From Branchiostoma belcheri (taxonomy: Eukaryota > Chordata > Leptocardii > Amphioxiformes > Branchiostomatidae), in the NCBI RefSeq assembly GCF_001625305.1, contig NW_017802647.1, forward strand, positions 805,882-869,881: a stretch of DNA of 64,000 nt, written 5' to 3'. The translations under genes and the position numbers were made by a program. The notes beneath the pieces were generated by a model, which saw only the letters and a list, made by a program, of their open reading frames with translations, was not told the DNA's origin and ran no database searches. Positions 1 through 28,544 of the stretch are shown here, piece by piece. The stretch's first letter is position 1, and each line of letters begins with the position of its first letter.

Positions 1-18280
<18,280 letters not shown>

Positions 18281-19363
18281 GCTTCTTGATTTTTGAAAAC
18301 TTATGTCTACCATGGCACCTACTATGTACATCTACATTAAACAAAGATCTAACTACAGAATTCGTTTCCGTCAGACAAATACGCGAATTTCAATACAGAA
18401 GAGGGGAGTCGACTTGTAAACCTGGTTCCTCTTCGTGCAAGAGGTTTTTGATGTTGGGATTTGCGTGATTGACTTTCTGTGATCTTATCGTTGCATTAGC
18501 ATACTGTTCCCATGGTTTCTACCAAACGTAATCCTATCTACCTCCATATCTTGACTCTAACGGAAAGGATGCCGGTGACTGACATTTGGAATGATCTTTC
18601 GCGGATGTCAAATCATGATCAAGGAAATGTTCTTCCTCATCAGATAGTACCCTGTATATATATTCACCGCATGGACGTCATATGTGTCATAACTTATCAT
18701 TTCTATCTGCATTATCATATCAATGACAGAAATACGACCAGACAATCATAAGAAGTATTATTCATGCGTTTATTACCAGGTTGCAGCAGCTAGCGCCAGT
18801 AGCAAAATAGCATATACATTTATAATGTCATATCCGTATAATCTATCTAGATATTAGTATCTTGACTAATGTTCTCGTGAACTACAACAGTAGCGTATAA
18901 CTATAAACAGTAAACATGTCCTTCAGCGTGTACAGAATTCCCTAGAAATGTAGATCAACTAAGGCAATGATAACTTTCTACCTGCTAGTAGGCTATTATA
19001 CTACGGGGAAAGACAGCTTCACGTCAGCAAAAGGACTAGAATTGTGAAACATTTTCACAACATTATATTATAACATTATACACAACTGTTCTAAAATATC
19101 GTATAATATATATGTATATAAACAAATCAACCCATATGTATACAATTATACACAAATTGACAAGGTATCAAAATCCCTCCCTCACAATCTTAACTTGCCC
19201 TTAACATGATCTCAGACACAGAGCAAAGCAACAGTGGTCACGACAATCCAAAATGACATACCTATAGCTACTTCCGTATCTTGACACTTCCAAATAAATA
19301 TATACAAATTGACAATCTATTACGATCTCCCCCTCACAATCTTAACTTGTCCTTAATATGATC
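18281..19363. other. Intergenic DNA between ITIH-like 3' end and polycystin-like 5' end
   Basis: Both genes run leftwards. The ITIH-like coding sequence stops at 19364 and the polycystin-like start is at 18280. A minus-strand AATAAA at 18770-18765 (TTTATT on plus) is a candidate poly(A) signal for the ITIH-like mRNA, which would leave under 0.5 kb for the polycystin promoter. Apart from the duplicated terminal exon at 19151-19258, no other gene was seen. Confidence 0.5.
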
Positions 19364-19413
19364 TCAGAAACAGAGCAAAGCAGAGACAACAGTGGTCACG
19401 ACAGTCCAAAATG
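19151..19413. repeat. Tandem duplication of the ITIH-like gene's terminal codons and 3' flank
   Basis: The segment 19305-19413 (last ~16 codons, stop and 3' flank) is repeated at 19151-19258. Shared: cctcacaatcttaacttg-ccttaa-atgatctcag and cagtggtcacgaca-tccaaaatga. On the minus strand the second copy still reads MSFWIVVTTVALLCV and stop, just after a TATAG|GT acceptor-like site, so it could serve as an alternative terminal mini-exon with the same hydrophobic tail. Confidence 0.8.
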
Positions 19414-20697
19414 ACCCCGACGTCGACCTTCCACTAGCACTACTCTGCCCACAACAATTTGCAATACCGCGGTTTCCAAAATAAGCAATATCACGTTGGT
19501 TAGATTCATCGTGTAGCATGTAATCGGCAGGCTGTCCCCGTCTGTTCTTCTGGAGAACAACCATGGAGGTGAGGGGGGTGACGAAGTTGTACTCCAGGGA
19601 CATGCTCAGCGCGCGTTCCTCTAGTTCGCTTTGTTGCTCTTCGTCTGTTGAAGTACGTTCTTTCTTCAGTAGGTCTTTGATGGTGAGGTAGGCCCATAGG
19701 CGCTCCACGTACCCCTCGGGCGCTACCAACGAGGCCAACTGCAATAGATGGTAGAGGAGTATGTGTTAGTTCGATCCCCTCTATGTAAATGCAAGGTCGG
19801 GAAAACTTAAGATATATATTTTGCATCTACTGTGTTTGATTCGTTTCTTTATGCTGAGGTCACATTTCCAAACCGGGGCCCGGCCGGGCAGTCTTACGGA
19901 ACGAAAAGTATGATCTATACAAAAGACAACAAAACACAAAAAAAGTTGAAAAAATTAATAACGGGAACTATTAGCCTATATTCTTGATATAAATTGTTGA
20001 AAGTGTGGTTTGGAAATGTGACCTCGGCGTTAGGTTTGTTACCTGTGAACCAGGAATACAGGTCATGTAAAAGTTGATACACACCTGGAAATCCTCCACA
20101 TACATGTATACACACCTGGAAATCCTCCACCAATGAAAGCGAATCCTGTGCTCCTTTCCCCGTCACGGTCACGTGGAAGTTGCTAGGCTGGGCTCCAGGG
20201 AAACGCCCGGCAACCACCACTTCAGAACCGTTGAAGAAGTTTGAAAAGGCGGTCTGCGTGACGTCAACAACCTAGGTATTGACACATCAAGGAACTCAAT
20301 GAAAATTTTTAGACCTTCTTAGTATAGACAATACTGTACATTTCATAATGCATTCTCTACATCTGTACGTCTGTTTGAAAAGAGACATATGTTTTTTGCT
20401 TCAAATGTTATGAAGCACTACTTGAATTGATGTGGACATAGGTTATAGGGCCTAGGGAAAAAAAGTTGTGTTTCCTTTTTCCAGACCGACCCTAGAAAAA
20501 ACAGCTGACCCTAGCCTTTTTTTGTGAACCCCTGCACGGGACATAAATTTTTCAAGCTGGTTGACTTTTTGTAGCTGACACCCGAGTTATGAAATGTTGT
20601 ACAGCTGTTTTTTCAACATTGACATTGAAAATATAAGTGTCCTCATGCAAGTTCTACTTTGTTAAAGTAGTATGTTAAAGTAGTATTGTACAAGTTG

Positions 20698-20735
<38 letters not shown>

Positions 20736-23700
20736 ATTTGGATCACTAGAGATCGCCAATGTCTAAAAAAAGAAGAATAAAAAAAGATAATCCCTACCTA
20801 CCGACCCTACGTTTTTCAGGACTGACACAGAAAACACAACATTTTTTCCTATAGGCCTAACTTCTTTACCCACCTGCAGTGCCGTGTTGCCGACCTGGCC
20901 GTACCCCATGTTGACGTCTACCATCAAAGGTTTGGCCACCTCGTCAAAGAAGCCCGTCAGTTGTAGGTTACTATCACTGTCTGGGTAGATTCTTCTGACG
21001 AACCCTGAAAAAACAAAGCCTTATAATTTTCCCTCCCTTTTCTGATTAAAATTATCTTCACAAATTTTAATGTAAAATTTGTAATGTACAAATACACTAT
21101 GTAATATTGTACAAATACACTATTCCATGTTTTGTGGAAGGCCTTACAATCGGTGTGTCTGAAAACCACCATGAACCTAGTGTACATAGAGTTGTTGTCC
21201 TTACCTCCATTTTGAAGTGCAAGTCTTTCCAGGAATTCGAACGAGACGTCGTATCCGAAACCGAGGCAGAAGAGGGCGTGGTTTCCCGCCAGGTGGTCCC
21301 GTACGTTTGCGATGATCTGATTGGTGCTCGTCACACCGACCGTGGGTTGACCGTCCGTCAGTAACACAATCATGGAGGCTCGACTGTCACGGCCGAGGAC
21401 TCGGTCCAACAGGGCCGAGGATTCTATGATGGCATCGTTGATGTTTGTTCCTTGCAGTTACGAAAACTCATATTAGCCATTGCCTTTTGCCTTCGCCTTA
21501 CAATTACGTCATTGCATATAAGTATGGAGCATTATACAGAAATTGGGCACTGAAAAATCAAATTACAAGGATGACCCATTTGTGATACTTCGAGCTTGAC
21601 TACTGAAATACAAAACCTTTCATGGCAGTTATACATGTATTACGTACCTCCTAGTGCTTTCATGTTGTTGACGTACGTGTGAGCAGCCCTGACGTTTTCC
21701 TGATTGGCCACCTGCAGTTCTGACTTCCACCGCGTGGTGCGGTCAGAGAACGTCAGGATGTTGAAAAAGTCCATTCCTCGAAGCTAGAATGAGAGAAGAT
21801 GTTATCACCAAAACAAAGAGTGAGAAAGTAAAGTCTGCCTAAAATGTTATAGCTGGTTAACTGTAGTGATAGCACAAGTATAAGGAAACTTAAACAGCAG
21901 CAACAGCAGTCCTGACAACAAACCAATGTTCGTAGTGTGGACGACTGTATGCCTCTAGTTTTGAACTTAAAGCACATGAGGTTACACACCCGTGCTGATA
22001 GTAATCGTTGATTTGGAAGGACTACTAACACTGCAACTTTGCATTAACTATTGGAGGTACATGTACGTATGTGTATAACCGCCCTTCGGCAAAACACACT
22101 ATACGTAACTCCTCTTAACACAAACGAACAAGCAATGCTTACCTCGCCTAAGATGACTGCCATGGCCTCCTTAGTCTGACGTATCTTGTCACCGCTCATG
22201 GAGCCACTGACGTCGATCACAAAGACAACATTCTTGGGCATGACTGCTAAACCGGTCGGCGCGAAGTAGTGTACAAAGTAGTCCCCGTGTACCTGCGCAA
22301 GATACCGACGTCAACGTTTCTAATTCTCCATAAAACTGATCATCTTCCCTAAAACTATTCCGTATATTCCCCAAATGCTGAAGATAAATACATGCCCAAA
22401 TTCTTTTTAGGTTCAATCAATTTCTACGTAAGGAGTGAGTATGAAAGTATCTTACTTGGATGAACCCGATTTTCTGCTGGCGAACGACATCATACTGCAC
22501 CACGAAATCTCCCATGATGCCCTCGGCAGACATGGCGGCCTGTTCCCCTCGGATGGTGCGTTAGGTGATGACGTAATGATCAGGACTCGCACGAAACACA
22601 GTCGCAGTGGACAACTCGTCTGCTCAAGCAACAAACAACACGTATTGTAAGTAGTTTAAAATTATGTCCATACTCCTATGCCAAGAATATGGAAGCTCTC
22701 TAAATTATAAAATGTTATTTTTGTTCCAAAGGGTTTAATTTACTTAGTAGATATTTTTGCGCCGTTGTAAGTCACCTGTTGATTGGTCGGTCAGCAGGTC
22801 AGAGATCCTGATGTCGGGCACGCGCAGAAAGCTGAACCCCTGCGGCTCACGCACATCAACGCTGATGCGCATGTCTGGTATGATCTGCTGTGGTCTGATA
22901 CTGTAAGAAAAACGGTGTAAGGGGCCTTCTCGTATCTGCATTGTACAGGAACCAGTCGATAGAGTATATGAAGCCTTGGTCGAAAACCCCACGGTTTTCA
23001 AGGTTCCACTGACATCTCCATACACGAATAGACAGCGCTATTTAAAACTTGTGTATTTGCTAGTCTATAAAAGGCAGTGACCATATTGTGCAAAGCTCCT
23101 GTTACCAAGGCCACGCTGTTTACATACGATGTACGATAGGTTTACGGAAAGGTTGTCGTATGTATGTACATGTAGTTACTTGTCGACCGTCAGTTTCGTC
23201 ATGAACTTGTTGAAAATCGTGACCAATGGTCGGTTAACGTTTACCTGATGACGTGTTCGTAGATGCCGAGCCTGCGCACCAGGAACTCCTGGTAGGTCAG
23301 CTGAAAGGTGACCTCCTCCCATGCACCGACGTTGATCGCGATGTTGAACACTTCACGCCCTCTCGGACTGGAGAAAATCAAGGTTTACATTCATTTTTTT
23401 TTTGTCAGTCAACTGGCATGTCAAAGATGTGACCACGCAACCAACTTTAAGTCTGTTAAAAGGTACAGTAAAGTCATTGTAAGATTATGTATATTACAAC
23501 AAATGCAAATAACAATTAAGATCGTTCAAACAGGTTAAAATACGTTGACACTAATCTCCAAGCAGATCATACGGTGGTAAGGCAGTATCCATTAGCCAGA
23601 GGGATGTCCATTAGCCACCGAATGTATCGCACATGACCAGTGACTTTCCTTCAGTGGCTAATGGACAATGGATACTGCCTTGCCACCATATAATCTGGTT

Positions 23701-26700
23701 GGAGATTAGTTGACACACCAAATACGGTAGGTACAGTTTTAAAGCATGCTGCAATTACAAAATTGCGCTATAATTGCTCAACCAGCTTCGTGTGTTGTGA
23801 TAAAGGTAATCATGCTTCCGACAACATATCACTGAGGTTGAGAAAGCCACCATCTTTAAAACAATGGTGTTTGCACGGCCCGATGACGAGGTTGATCCAG
23901 ACCTTTCCTGTGCGACGTGCCCGGCGCTTTCCCCTGCCTCCACGGCGGCGTCGTACGCTTCCCTCGCCGCCGCCTTCCCCATCACGCTCCCCACATACAG
24001 GGTGCCGTTGATGACCCTGGAAACACAGGGGCGTGACTATGGATTGGTGGAACTGAAATCAATTGTCACGTGTGTTGCGGAGGGCCAGTCGCCATCTTAG
24101 AATACAATAATTAAAGTTAACTTCTTGATCTCCGAGAGCAGCAAAATCAGTGATACCAAGGTCACATTTTCAAACCGTGCGGGTCGGGAAAAAAATTCAC
24201 ATCAAGAATATACACCAATCGAGCTCATGATTATTTATATTTTTTTACCTCGGCTCTTATTTGTGTTGTGTTGTCTTTTCGTCCTCAAAAACTGACCCGT
24301 CGCACTCTGGGTTAGGAACTGTGACCTCAGCATTATCCGAAGAAAAAGCGTACCTAGATCGAATTTATTTGTATAAGATGAAATATCGCAGTGACTTAAT
24401 TCCCTTACATAGAAAAGTTGGAGATGAAAGCGGCCTCCGGCAGCTGCATGTTGAAGACGGCCTCTCGGCCCCGGTCCGCCCGGTTGAACAGCTTGCTCTC
24501 CACCGTCACGGTGGCGAATCGTGACGTGACGCGGGAGTTGACGTGCAGCCAGCGGACTCGGTGGTGTCCGTCACGTCGTAAACTCTCCAGTCGAAGTTGC
24601 CACCCTGCAAGCAGACATTAACAACCTGGCAGCTTGGTCCAAAGACTGGCAGCTCAGCTTTAACATCGAAAAGTGTAAACGCATGCATATTGGGCATGGT
24701 AATCCTTGCCAAGAATATGAAATCCAAGGCTCCACGTTGGAAGAAACCAGCGAGGAGCGGGACCTGGGAGTAATCGTTGACAGGAAACTGAAATTCCATG
24801 CGCATTGCACCGCCGCTGCTAACAAGGCATTCAGAATTCTGGGACTCGTCAAGAAGAGCTTTCAACGACTTGACAAGACAACCGTACCCCTGTTGTACAA
24901 AACTATGGTTCGGCCCATTATAGAGTATGGTAATGTGATATGGGGTCCATACTCTATAGGTGACCAGGAGCTACTGAATAGAATACAGCACAAGGCGACG
25001 CGACTTGTACCTGGGTTCAGAGAAATCAGCTACGAGGACAGATTACGTCGTCTGCAACTTCCTACTCTTGAGCACCGCCGCAAAAGAGGTGACGTGATAC
25101 AAGTCTTCAAGTTCGTCAAAGGTTTCGACCGTGTCGACCCAGGCCGGCTGTTCAACTTAAACGTAGATGGACGTACCAGAGGCCATCCATACAAAATCGC
25201 CAAACCACAAGCGAAGAAGTTAACTAGATCAAACTCTTTTAGTGTACGAGCAATAAATGCTTGGAATAGCCTTCCCGCAGATGTTGTGGCAGCAGACACT
25301 GTTAACTCTTTTAAGTCAAGACTGGACAGTTACTGGAGGGGGACGGAATACACATAATTAGATATTACAACTTCTGAACATTACAACTTTGAACTCTGGA
25401 CATTACAACTCTGAATTTTGAACATTACAAACTCTGATATTTTGGTATATTACAAACTACTGAACTCTGGACATTACAACTTGATCATAACAAACTCTGA
25501 ACTCTGGACATTACAAGACGAGTACAACTCTGAACATTGTAAATCTGAACGTTTAATGTTAGAAACTACTGAACTCTGGACATTATAACTTGATCATAAC
25601 AACTCTGAACTCTGGACATTATAAGTACAACTCTAACATTGTAAATCTGAACGTTTAAGTAACTATCGCCAAAGTACATGTATTAGCGAGGACAATGTAT
25701 ATTTTATTATTTTTGTAATTTATCTATTGTAATGTAGTAGTTTTAAGGTTTCAGATATGGATCACACAGGCAGTTGCCTTTTTATCCATTAAAAATGTAT
25801 GTATGTATATGTATGTATGTATATGTATTGTCGTCTGACTCTGCGTGCCGCGACCTGTCGCGAACCAGAACGGCCTGATCAAGTTTAACATTGTCTATTA
25901 AAGACTGTTGTAAAATGGTATTACCAAGAAACACTTCTTTTTTCATTGCTAGCATTTTTACAATTAAGACTCCCTCACCTGTTGTGCAAGGGTCAACAGG
26001 TAGATTTCCAATCCGGGACCCGGCTGGGCTGTTGCGTGAACGAAAAAAACAACAACTGCAAATCGAGAATATGCACAAATATCGCTTCTGATCATCTTCT
26101 AACCTTTTTGTGTGTTTTGTTGTCTTTTATATCATATATATATATATTTTCATTCCCGTAAACTGCCCGGCCGGGCCCCGACTTGCGAACGTGACCCGGT
26201 TAACAGTAGAGGGTATCAACAGGCACAGGCAAACTTCCATCCAACAACGGCCCGGCAGCCAACATGCTGCTTTAATAGTCACTATTTTAATGATGACAGT
26301 ACTAGTGTTACAGCAATAGTAGCTGACAGTATGTTGCGGGACGACTGGATGATGTTGGACTAGCGCTATGCTAGCGCTCCTGTGCAGGCTACGGAGCGGG
26401 TGGGAATTTTGATACAGCGTTTTGAAGAGATTTCAACGCGTTATTTTAAAAGCGGACTATCCTACAACCAACCATTCCATGGGTGGTATGGAACCTTCTC
26501 TCGGTGACTGGATGGCCGGCTATGAAGATAAAATTCTTCAAAACGCTGTATCAAAATTTCCACCTGCCCCGGAGCCTGCACAGGAGGCTAGACCAGCGCT
26601 ACGCTTTGCCTCGCATTGCATGACCTGATGATGTAAGTACTTAGTATTCCAGTATCGTCTACCCCGCTCGATTTTACACTGACGTGCGTCACCTTACGAG

Positions 26701-26881
26701 TCCATTTGTATATAAACAGCGTCCTTCTGAATCTCACCTGACCCTGCCGCCCTTGTCCTGCAGCCATCAGCACATTAAAACCTGCAGTTTTGTCTCCTCT
26801 GTGTTTTTCGTATCCTTCACTTCCGCATGCAGCCGATACAAGAAGACAGAACGCCGACAACGCCCAAACCGCTCTCGCCAT
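19364..26881 (-). CDS. Inter-alpha-trypsin-inhibitor heavy-chain-like (VIT + VWA), possibly GPI-anchored; contains in-frame TAA
   Basis: Exons 5'->3': 26881-26738, (24604, 24584 or 24556)-24409, 24016-23903, 23367-23245, 22900-22776, 22619-22456, 22292-22143, 21783-21648, 21450-21205, 21004-20874, 20271-20116, 19738-19364. All phases agree (about 680 codons). A signal peptide ([17 protein letters not shown]) is followed by a VIT domain ([49 protein letters not shown]), then VWA with [26 protein letters not shown] and [11 protein letters not shown], then ITIH signatures [16 protein letters not shown] and [13 protein letters not shown]. The tail after [14 protein letters not shown] lacks ITI_HC_C and ends in a hydrophobic run, suggesting a GPI anchor. 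ITIH proteins bind hyaluronan and matrix. Exon 22619-22456 contains an in-frame TAA at 22563-22561, so this allele may be null unless an internal acceptor is used. Confidence 0.85.
19853..20034. repeat. MITE family, copy 1 (TIR gaggtcacatttccaaacc)
   Basis: 'gctgaggtcacatttccaaa' at about 19853 and its inverse 'tttggaaatgtgacctcggc' at about 20012-20032 form terminal inverted repeats of roughly 22 bp around ~140 bp of AT-rich sequence with a GC-rich ggcccggccggg segment. Related copies lie at about 24158-24332 and 25985-26205. Confidence 0.78.
20445..20860. repeat. Foldback (MITE-like) element with internal (CT)n
   Basis: 'tagggcctagggaaaaaaagttgtgttt' near 20453 is matched in inverse near 20838-20862 by 'aaacacaacattttttccta' and taggcctaac. 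The interior has a (CT)16 tract at 20701-20732. Lies in an ITIH-like intron. Confidence 0.7.
20874..22292 (-). other. VWA domain of the ITIH-like protein (MIDAS intact)
   Basis: Exons 22292-22143, 21783-21648, 21450-21205 and 21004-20874. The DxSxS MIDAS motif (DVSGS), the conserved Thr in GGTNIND and the Asp in LLTDGQP are all present, so metal-dependent ligand binding is predicted. [12 protein letters not shown] precedes the domain and [12 protein letters not shown] follows it, as in vertebrate ITIH heavy chains. Confidence 0.9.
22561..22563 (-). other. In-frame TAA in ITIH-like exon 22619-22456
   Basis: With the only well-formed acceptor (TTGAGCAG|AC) and the donor CCAA|GTAAGA, the exon is phase 1 to phase 0 and reads [19 protein letters not shown], stop, [20 protein letters not shown]. 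Both sides resemble ITIH sequence. The stop is one base from a sense codon. An internal acceptor CCGAG|GG, 18 bp past the stop, would keep the phase and skip it; the TAA lies in a branch-point-like CCTAAC just upstream of that site. Confidence 0.85.
23545..23720. repeat. Foldback MITE, about 170 bp
   Basis: 'ttgacactaatctccaagca', then ggtggtaaggcagtatccattagcc, is matched in inverse by 'ggctaatggacaatggatac', then tgccttgccaccat and ggagattagttgacac. Arms are ~55 bp with a ~60-bp loop. Lies in an ITIH-like intron. Confidence 0.85.
24158..24332. repeat. MITE family, copy 2
   Basis: Begins 'caaggtcacattttcaaacc' and ends 'ggaactgtgacctcagcat', with the same internal order as copy 1 (tcaagaatatacaccaat, tgttgtcttttcgt). 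Lies between two VIT exons of the ITIH-like gene. Confidence 0.72.
24409..24604 (-). other. First VIT exon of the ITIH-like gene, 5' boundary unresolved
   Basis: The 3' part is clear: [20 protein letters not shown], then [19 protein letters not shown], ending at TAT|GTAAGG in phase 2, which joins G GTC ATC in the next exon. The 5' end has three candidate acceptors: TTGCAG|GG (exon from 24604), CTGGAG|AGT (from 24584) and CCGAG|TC (from 24556). Only 24584 has the phase 0 needed for the GTGAGA donor of the signal-peptide exon. The best-looking acceptor (24604) is phase 1 and lies inside antisense LINE sequence. Confidence 0.7.
24600..25830 (+). mobile_element. 5'-truncated non-LTR retrotransposon (CR1/L2-like) reverse-transcriptase tail
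   Basis: An open frame from about 24604 to 25359 encodes the C-terminal part of a non-LTR reverse transcriptase: [76 protein letters not shown] and [11 protein letters not shown]. Palm catalytic motifs are upstream and absent. The 3' UTR holds a degenerate tandem repeat (gaactctggacattacaa, 25372-25665) and ends in (TATG)n at 25795-25830. It is antisense to the ITIH-like gene and its truncated 5' end abuts the first VIT exon. Confidence 0.88.
25985..26205. repeat. MITE family, copy 3 (partial)
   Basis: Shares the interior of copies 1 and 2 (gggacccggctgggc, cgagaatatgcacaaatat, tgtgttttgttgtctttt, gcccggccgggcccc) and ends near 'gcgaacgtgacccgg'. The termini are less exact. Lies in the long first intron of the ITIH-like gene. 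Confidence 0.65.
26360..26606. repeat. Foldback DNA transposon remnant (MITE), about 245 bp
   Basis: Terminal inverted repeats of about 75 bp: the left arm 'agcgctatgctagcgctcct' ... 'gtgggaattttgatacagcg' ... tttgaagaga is mirrored by the right arm 'cttcaaaacgctgtatcaaa' ... 'ggagcctgcacaggaggcta' ... ccagcgct. No transposase frame. Lies in the ITIH-like gene's first intron. Confidence 0.85.
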
Positions 26882-27097
26882 ACTGTTTTACGTTCTACAG
26901 CACGGTCTCTGTCAAGAGGTGCCCTATGACGTCCCCTTTCCCACTGACGTGAAGTTGAAAACAAACAAACAGAAACGTAATGTTTAGGAACGGAGAGAGA
27001 AACGCGATGTTTTGTCTGGCGATTACGAGCTGCGCCATCCTTTCTGCTGAGGAGCTCTTGGTAACCTTTGACCTCTTTAAAAAATAGCACTTGGCTC

Positions 27098-27124
27098 TGA
27101 CGTCATTTTTTGCGCTCTACCAAT
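27098..27124. promoter_or_regulatory. CRE + CCAAT module, copy 1
   Basis: TGACGTCA (27098-27105) is followed 14 bp later by CCAAT (27120-27124). Copy 2 is about 340 bp to the right. The palindromic CRE and an NF-Y-type CCAAT box at short fixed spacing are typical of animal promoters. It lies about 215 bp upstream of the ITIH-like start codon. Confidence 0.6.
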
Positions 27125-27440
27125 CCCTGCTATCAGTTACAGAAATGAATCTATCCGTGTCAGTGTCTGGTACGACCAGCTACTAGAGCAGTGTTTTACA
27201 TTCTATTTGAATGTTTAACGGAGTTGAACAAATTCCGATCATTTGTATCACCTATCGATTTATGTCGGAAGTGCAGTCCCTACTGGTTTCCTTATGGACT
27301 GATAGACAGTACACCATAGGAACCTATGGTTAAATACACTGAAACAAGGCCCCATAAAAGTACTTTCTCAGATTTCTACTGCGCAACGCAATTGTGACGT
27401 CTGCCCTTCTGTTCTCCCAGAGAGAAGAAGCTTTTCTAGC

Positions 27441-27466
27441 TGACGTCATTTTGGCGCTCATCCAAT
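27441..27466. promoter_or_regulatory. CRE + CCAAT module, copy 2
   Basis: TGACGTCA (27441-27448) and CCAAT (27462-27466) with 13 bp between them. The intervening sequence 'ttttggcgctcat' resembles the first copy ('ttttttgcgctcta'). It lies just upstream of a candidate non-coding first exon of the HNMT-like gene. Confidence 0.6.
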
Positions 27467-27489
27467 CCGCGCCAGTTATAACCACTCAC

Positions 27490-27598
27490 TCTCCTGGTTT
27501 TGAACTAAACAGTGTTACGCTCGAAAGTTACTAAGCGTTTGTTCATAAATCAGCATATTTTGTTGGTTGGACGCGTGAAGACGTGGCTAACCCGTGAG
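27490..27598 (+). other. Probable non-coding first exon of the HNMT-like gene
   Basis: A strong donor, CCCGTGAG|GTAAGTAATG, lies at 27598/27599, about 130 bp downstream of the second CRE/CCAAT module. The first coding exon of the HNMT-like gene is preceded by a possible acceptor (CCCCAAAG|GA, ending 29869) two bases before its ATG. The 5' limit is a guess. Transcript evidence is lacking. Confidence 0.4.
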
Positions 27599-28222
27599 GT
27601 AAGTAATGAACGTGATCCGATTACGGCACATGTTCCATGTACAGTGCAGGAGTCATGTTTATTTGGGTGAACGACCTAAACCTACAATGAGACCGTACTT
27701 CATTTTAACTCGTTGGAGTTCGGCGAGTCTCAGTCTATCTGATAGCTAGCATAGATCCTTTAAAACGTCACATTATGTTTTCTAAGAACAATGTACACAA
27801 AAATGCTAATTTCTACCATCGAAGATCACATGCATATGATACTTTATTGATAAGCAAGCTGTAAAGTTTGTCGGGCTCAAATGTGGCCCCTCCCATGTCT
27901 GAAAGGTTATCATGAGTCAAACAGGTATTAATGCAGAAGTAATTGTATGCTATATATAGCTACATTACATGTTACTCCCCACTTCAGTCTAGACGTGTCG
28001 TGGCCAAGCTTCTAACAATCAGCAGCTGCTGAGGAACAAGTTCAACCGCTAGGCCTAGGTGCCTGCACAATGCATTAATATTGGGACTGTGACTGTCAGT
28101 CAGTCTACAATTGTTGACAATGACAAGCAACAGGATGGCTCAGGTCCAAATTCCACTATCAAGCCACACCGACTTAATTTTATGGATGACATCCGCGCGC
28201 GCATTGATTTTCGCCTGTTCTC

Positions 28223-28243
28223 AAAAAAAAAAAAAAAAAAAAA
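28223..28243. repeat. Poly(A) run
   Basis: Twenty-one consecutive A residues. No convincing retroelement body lies directly upstream, so origin is unclear. Confidence 0.9.
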
Positions 28244-28544
28244 GAATCACGTCCTCCGAGGCTCTGGCCTGGCTCTGGGCCTAGGTAGTCCATGGTAGTT
28301 AGCGTCAATAGGGAGCCAGTGGTAACTACGGAGGACCGCACCCAGGCTGCCGAAGCTCCACGACTCAAGAACTCAGTACATACGTATAGTGCCGATTCCG
28401 ATAAATTACGCAAAAAACCAGCATGTACCGGCTTGTCGTATACGTCGCTATGTACTGTCGCAAATTCACAATAAGAGCTTTGTATTCCCGTGGTTTAGTA
28501 GCATTTTTATTTTGGGTCGGAATGTTTTGTTACTTGTCTGGAAA

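Noticed and set aside
24506-24604. Alternative VIT-exon frame ([17 protein letters not shown])
   Set aside because: Protein-like and phase 0 from the TTGCAG acceptor, but it runs into a stop and does not continue into the clearly conserved VIT frame unless one base is missing; kept only as a possible sequencing error.
24683-25357. Functional host gene for reverse transcriptase
   Set aside because: Only the C-terminal part of a LINE RT is present, with no catalytic motifs; treated as a mobile-element fragment.
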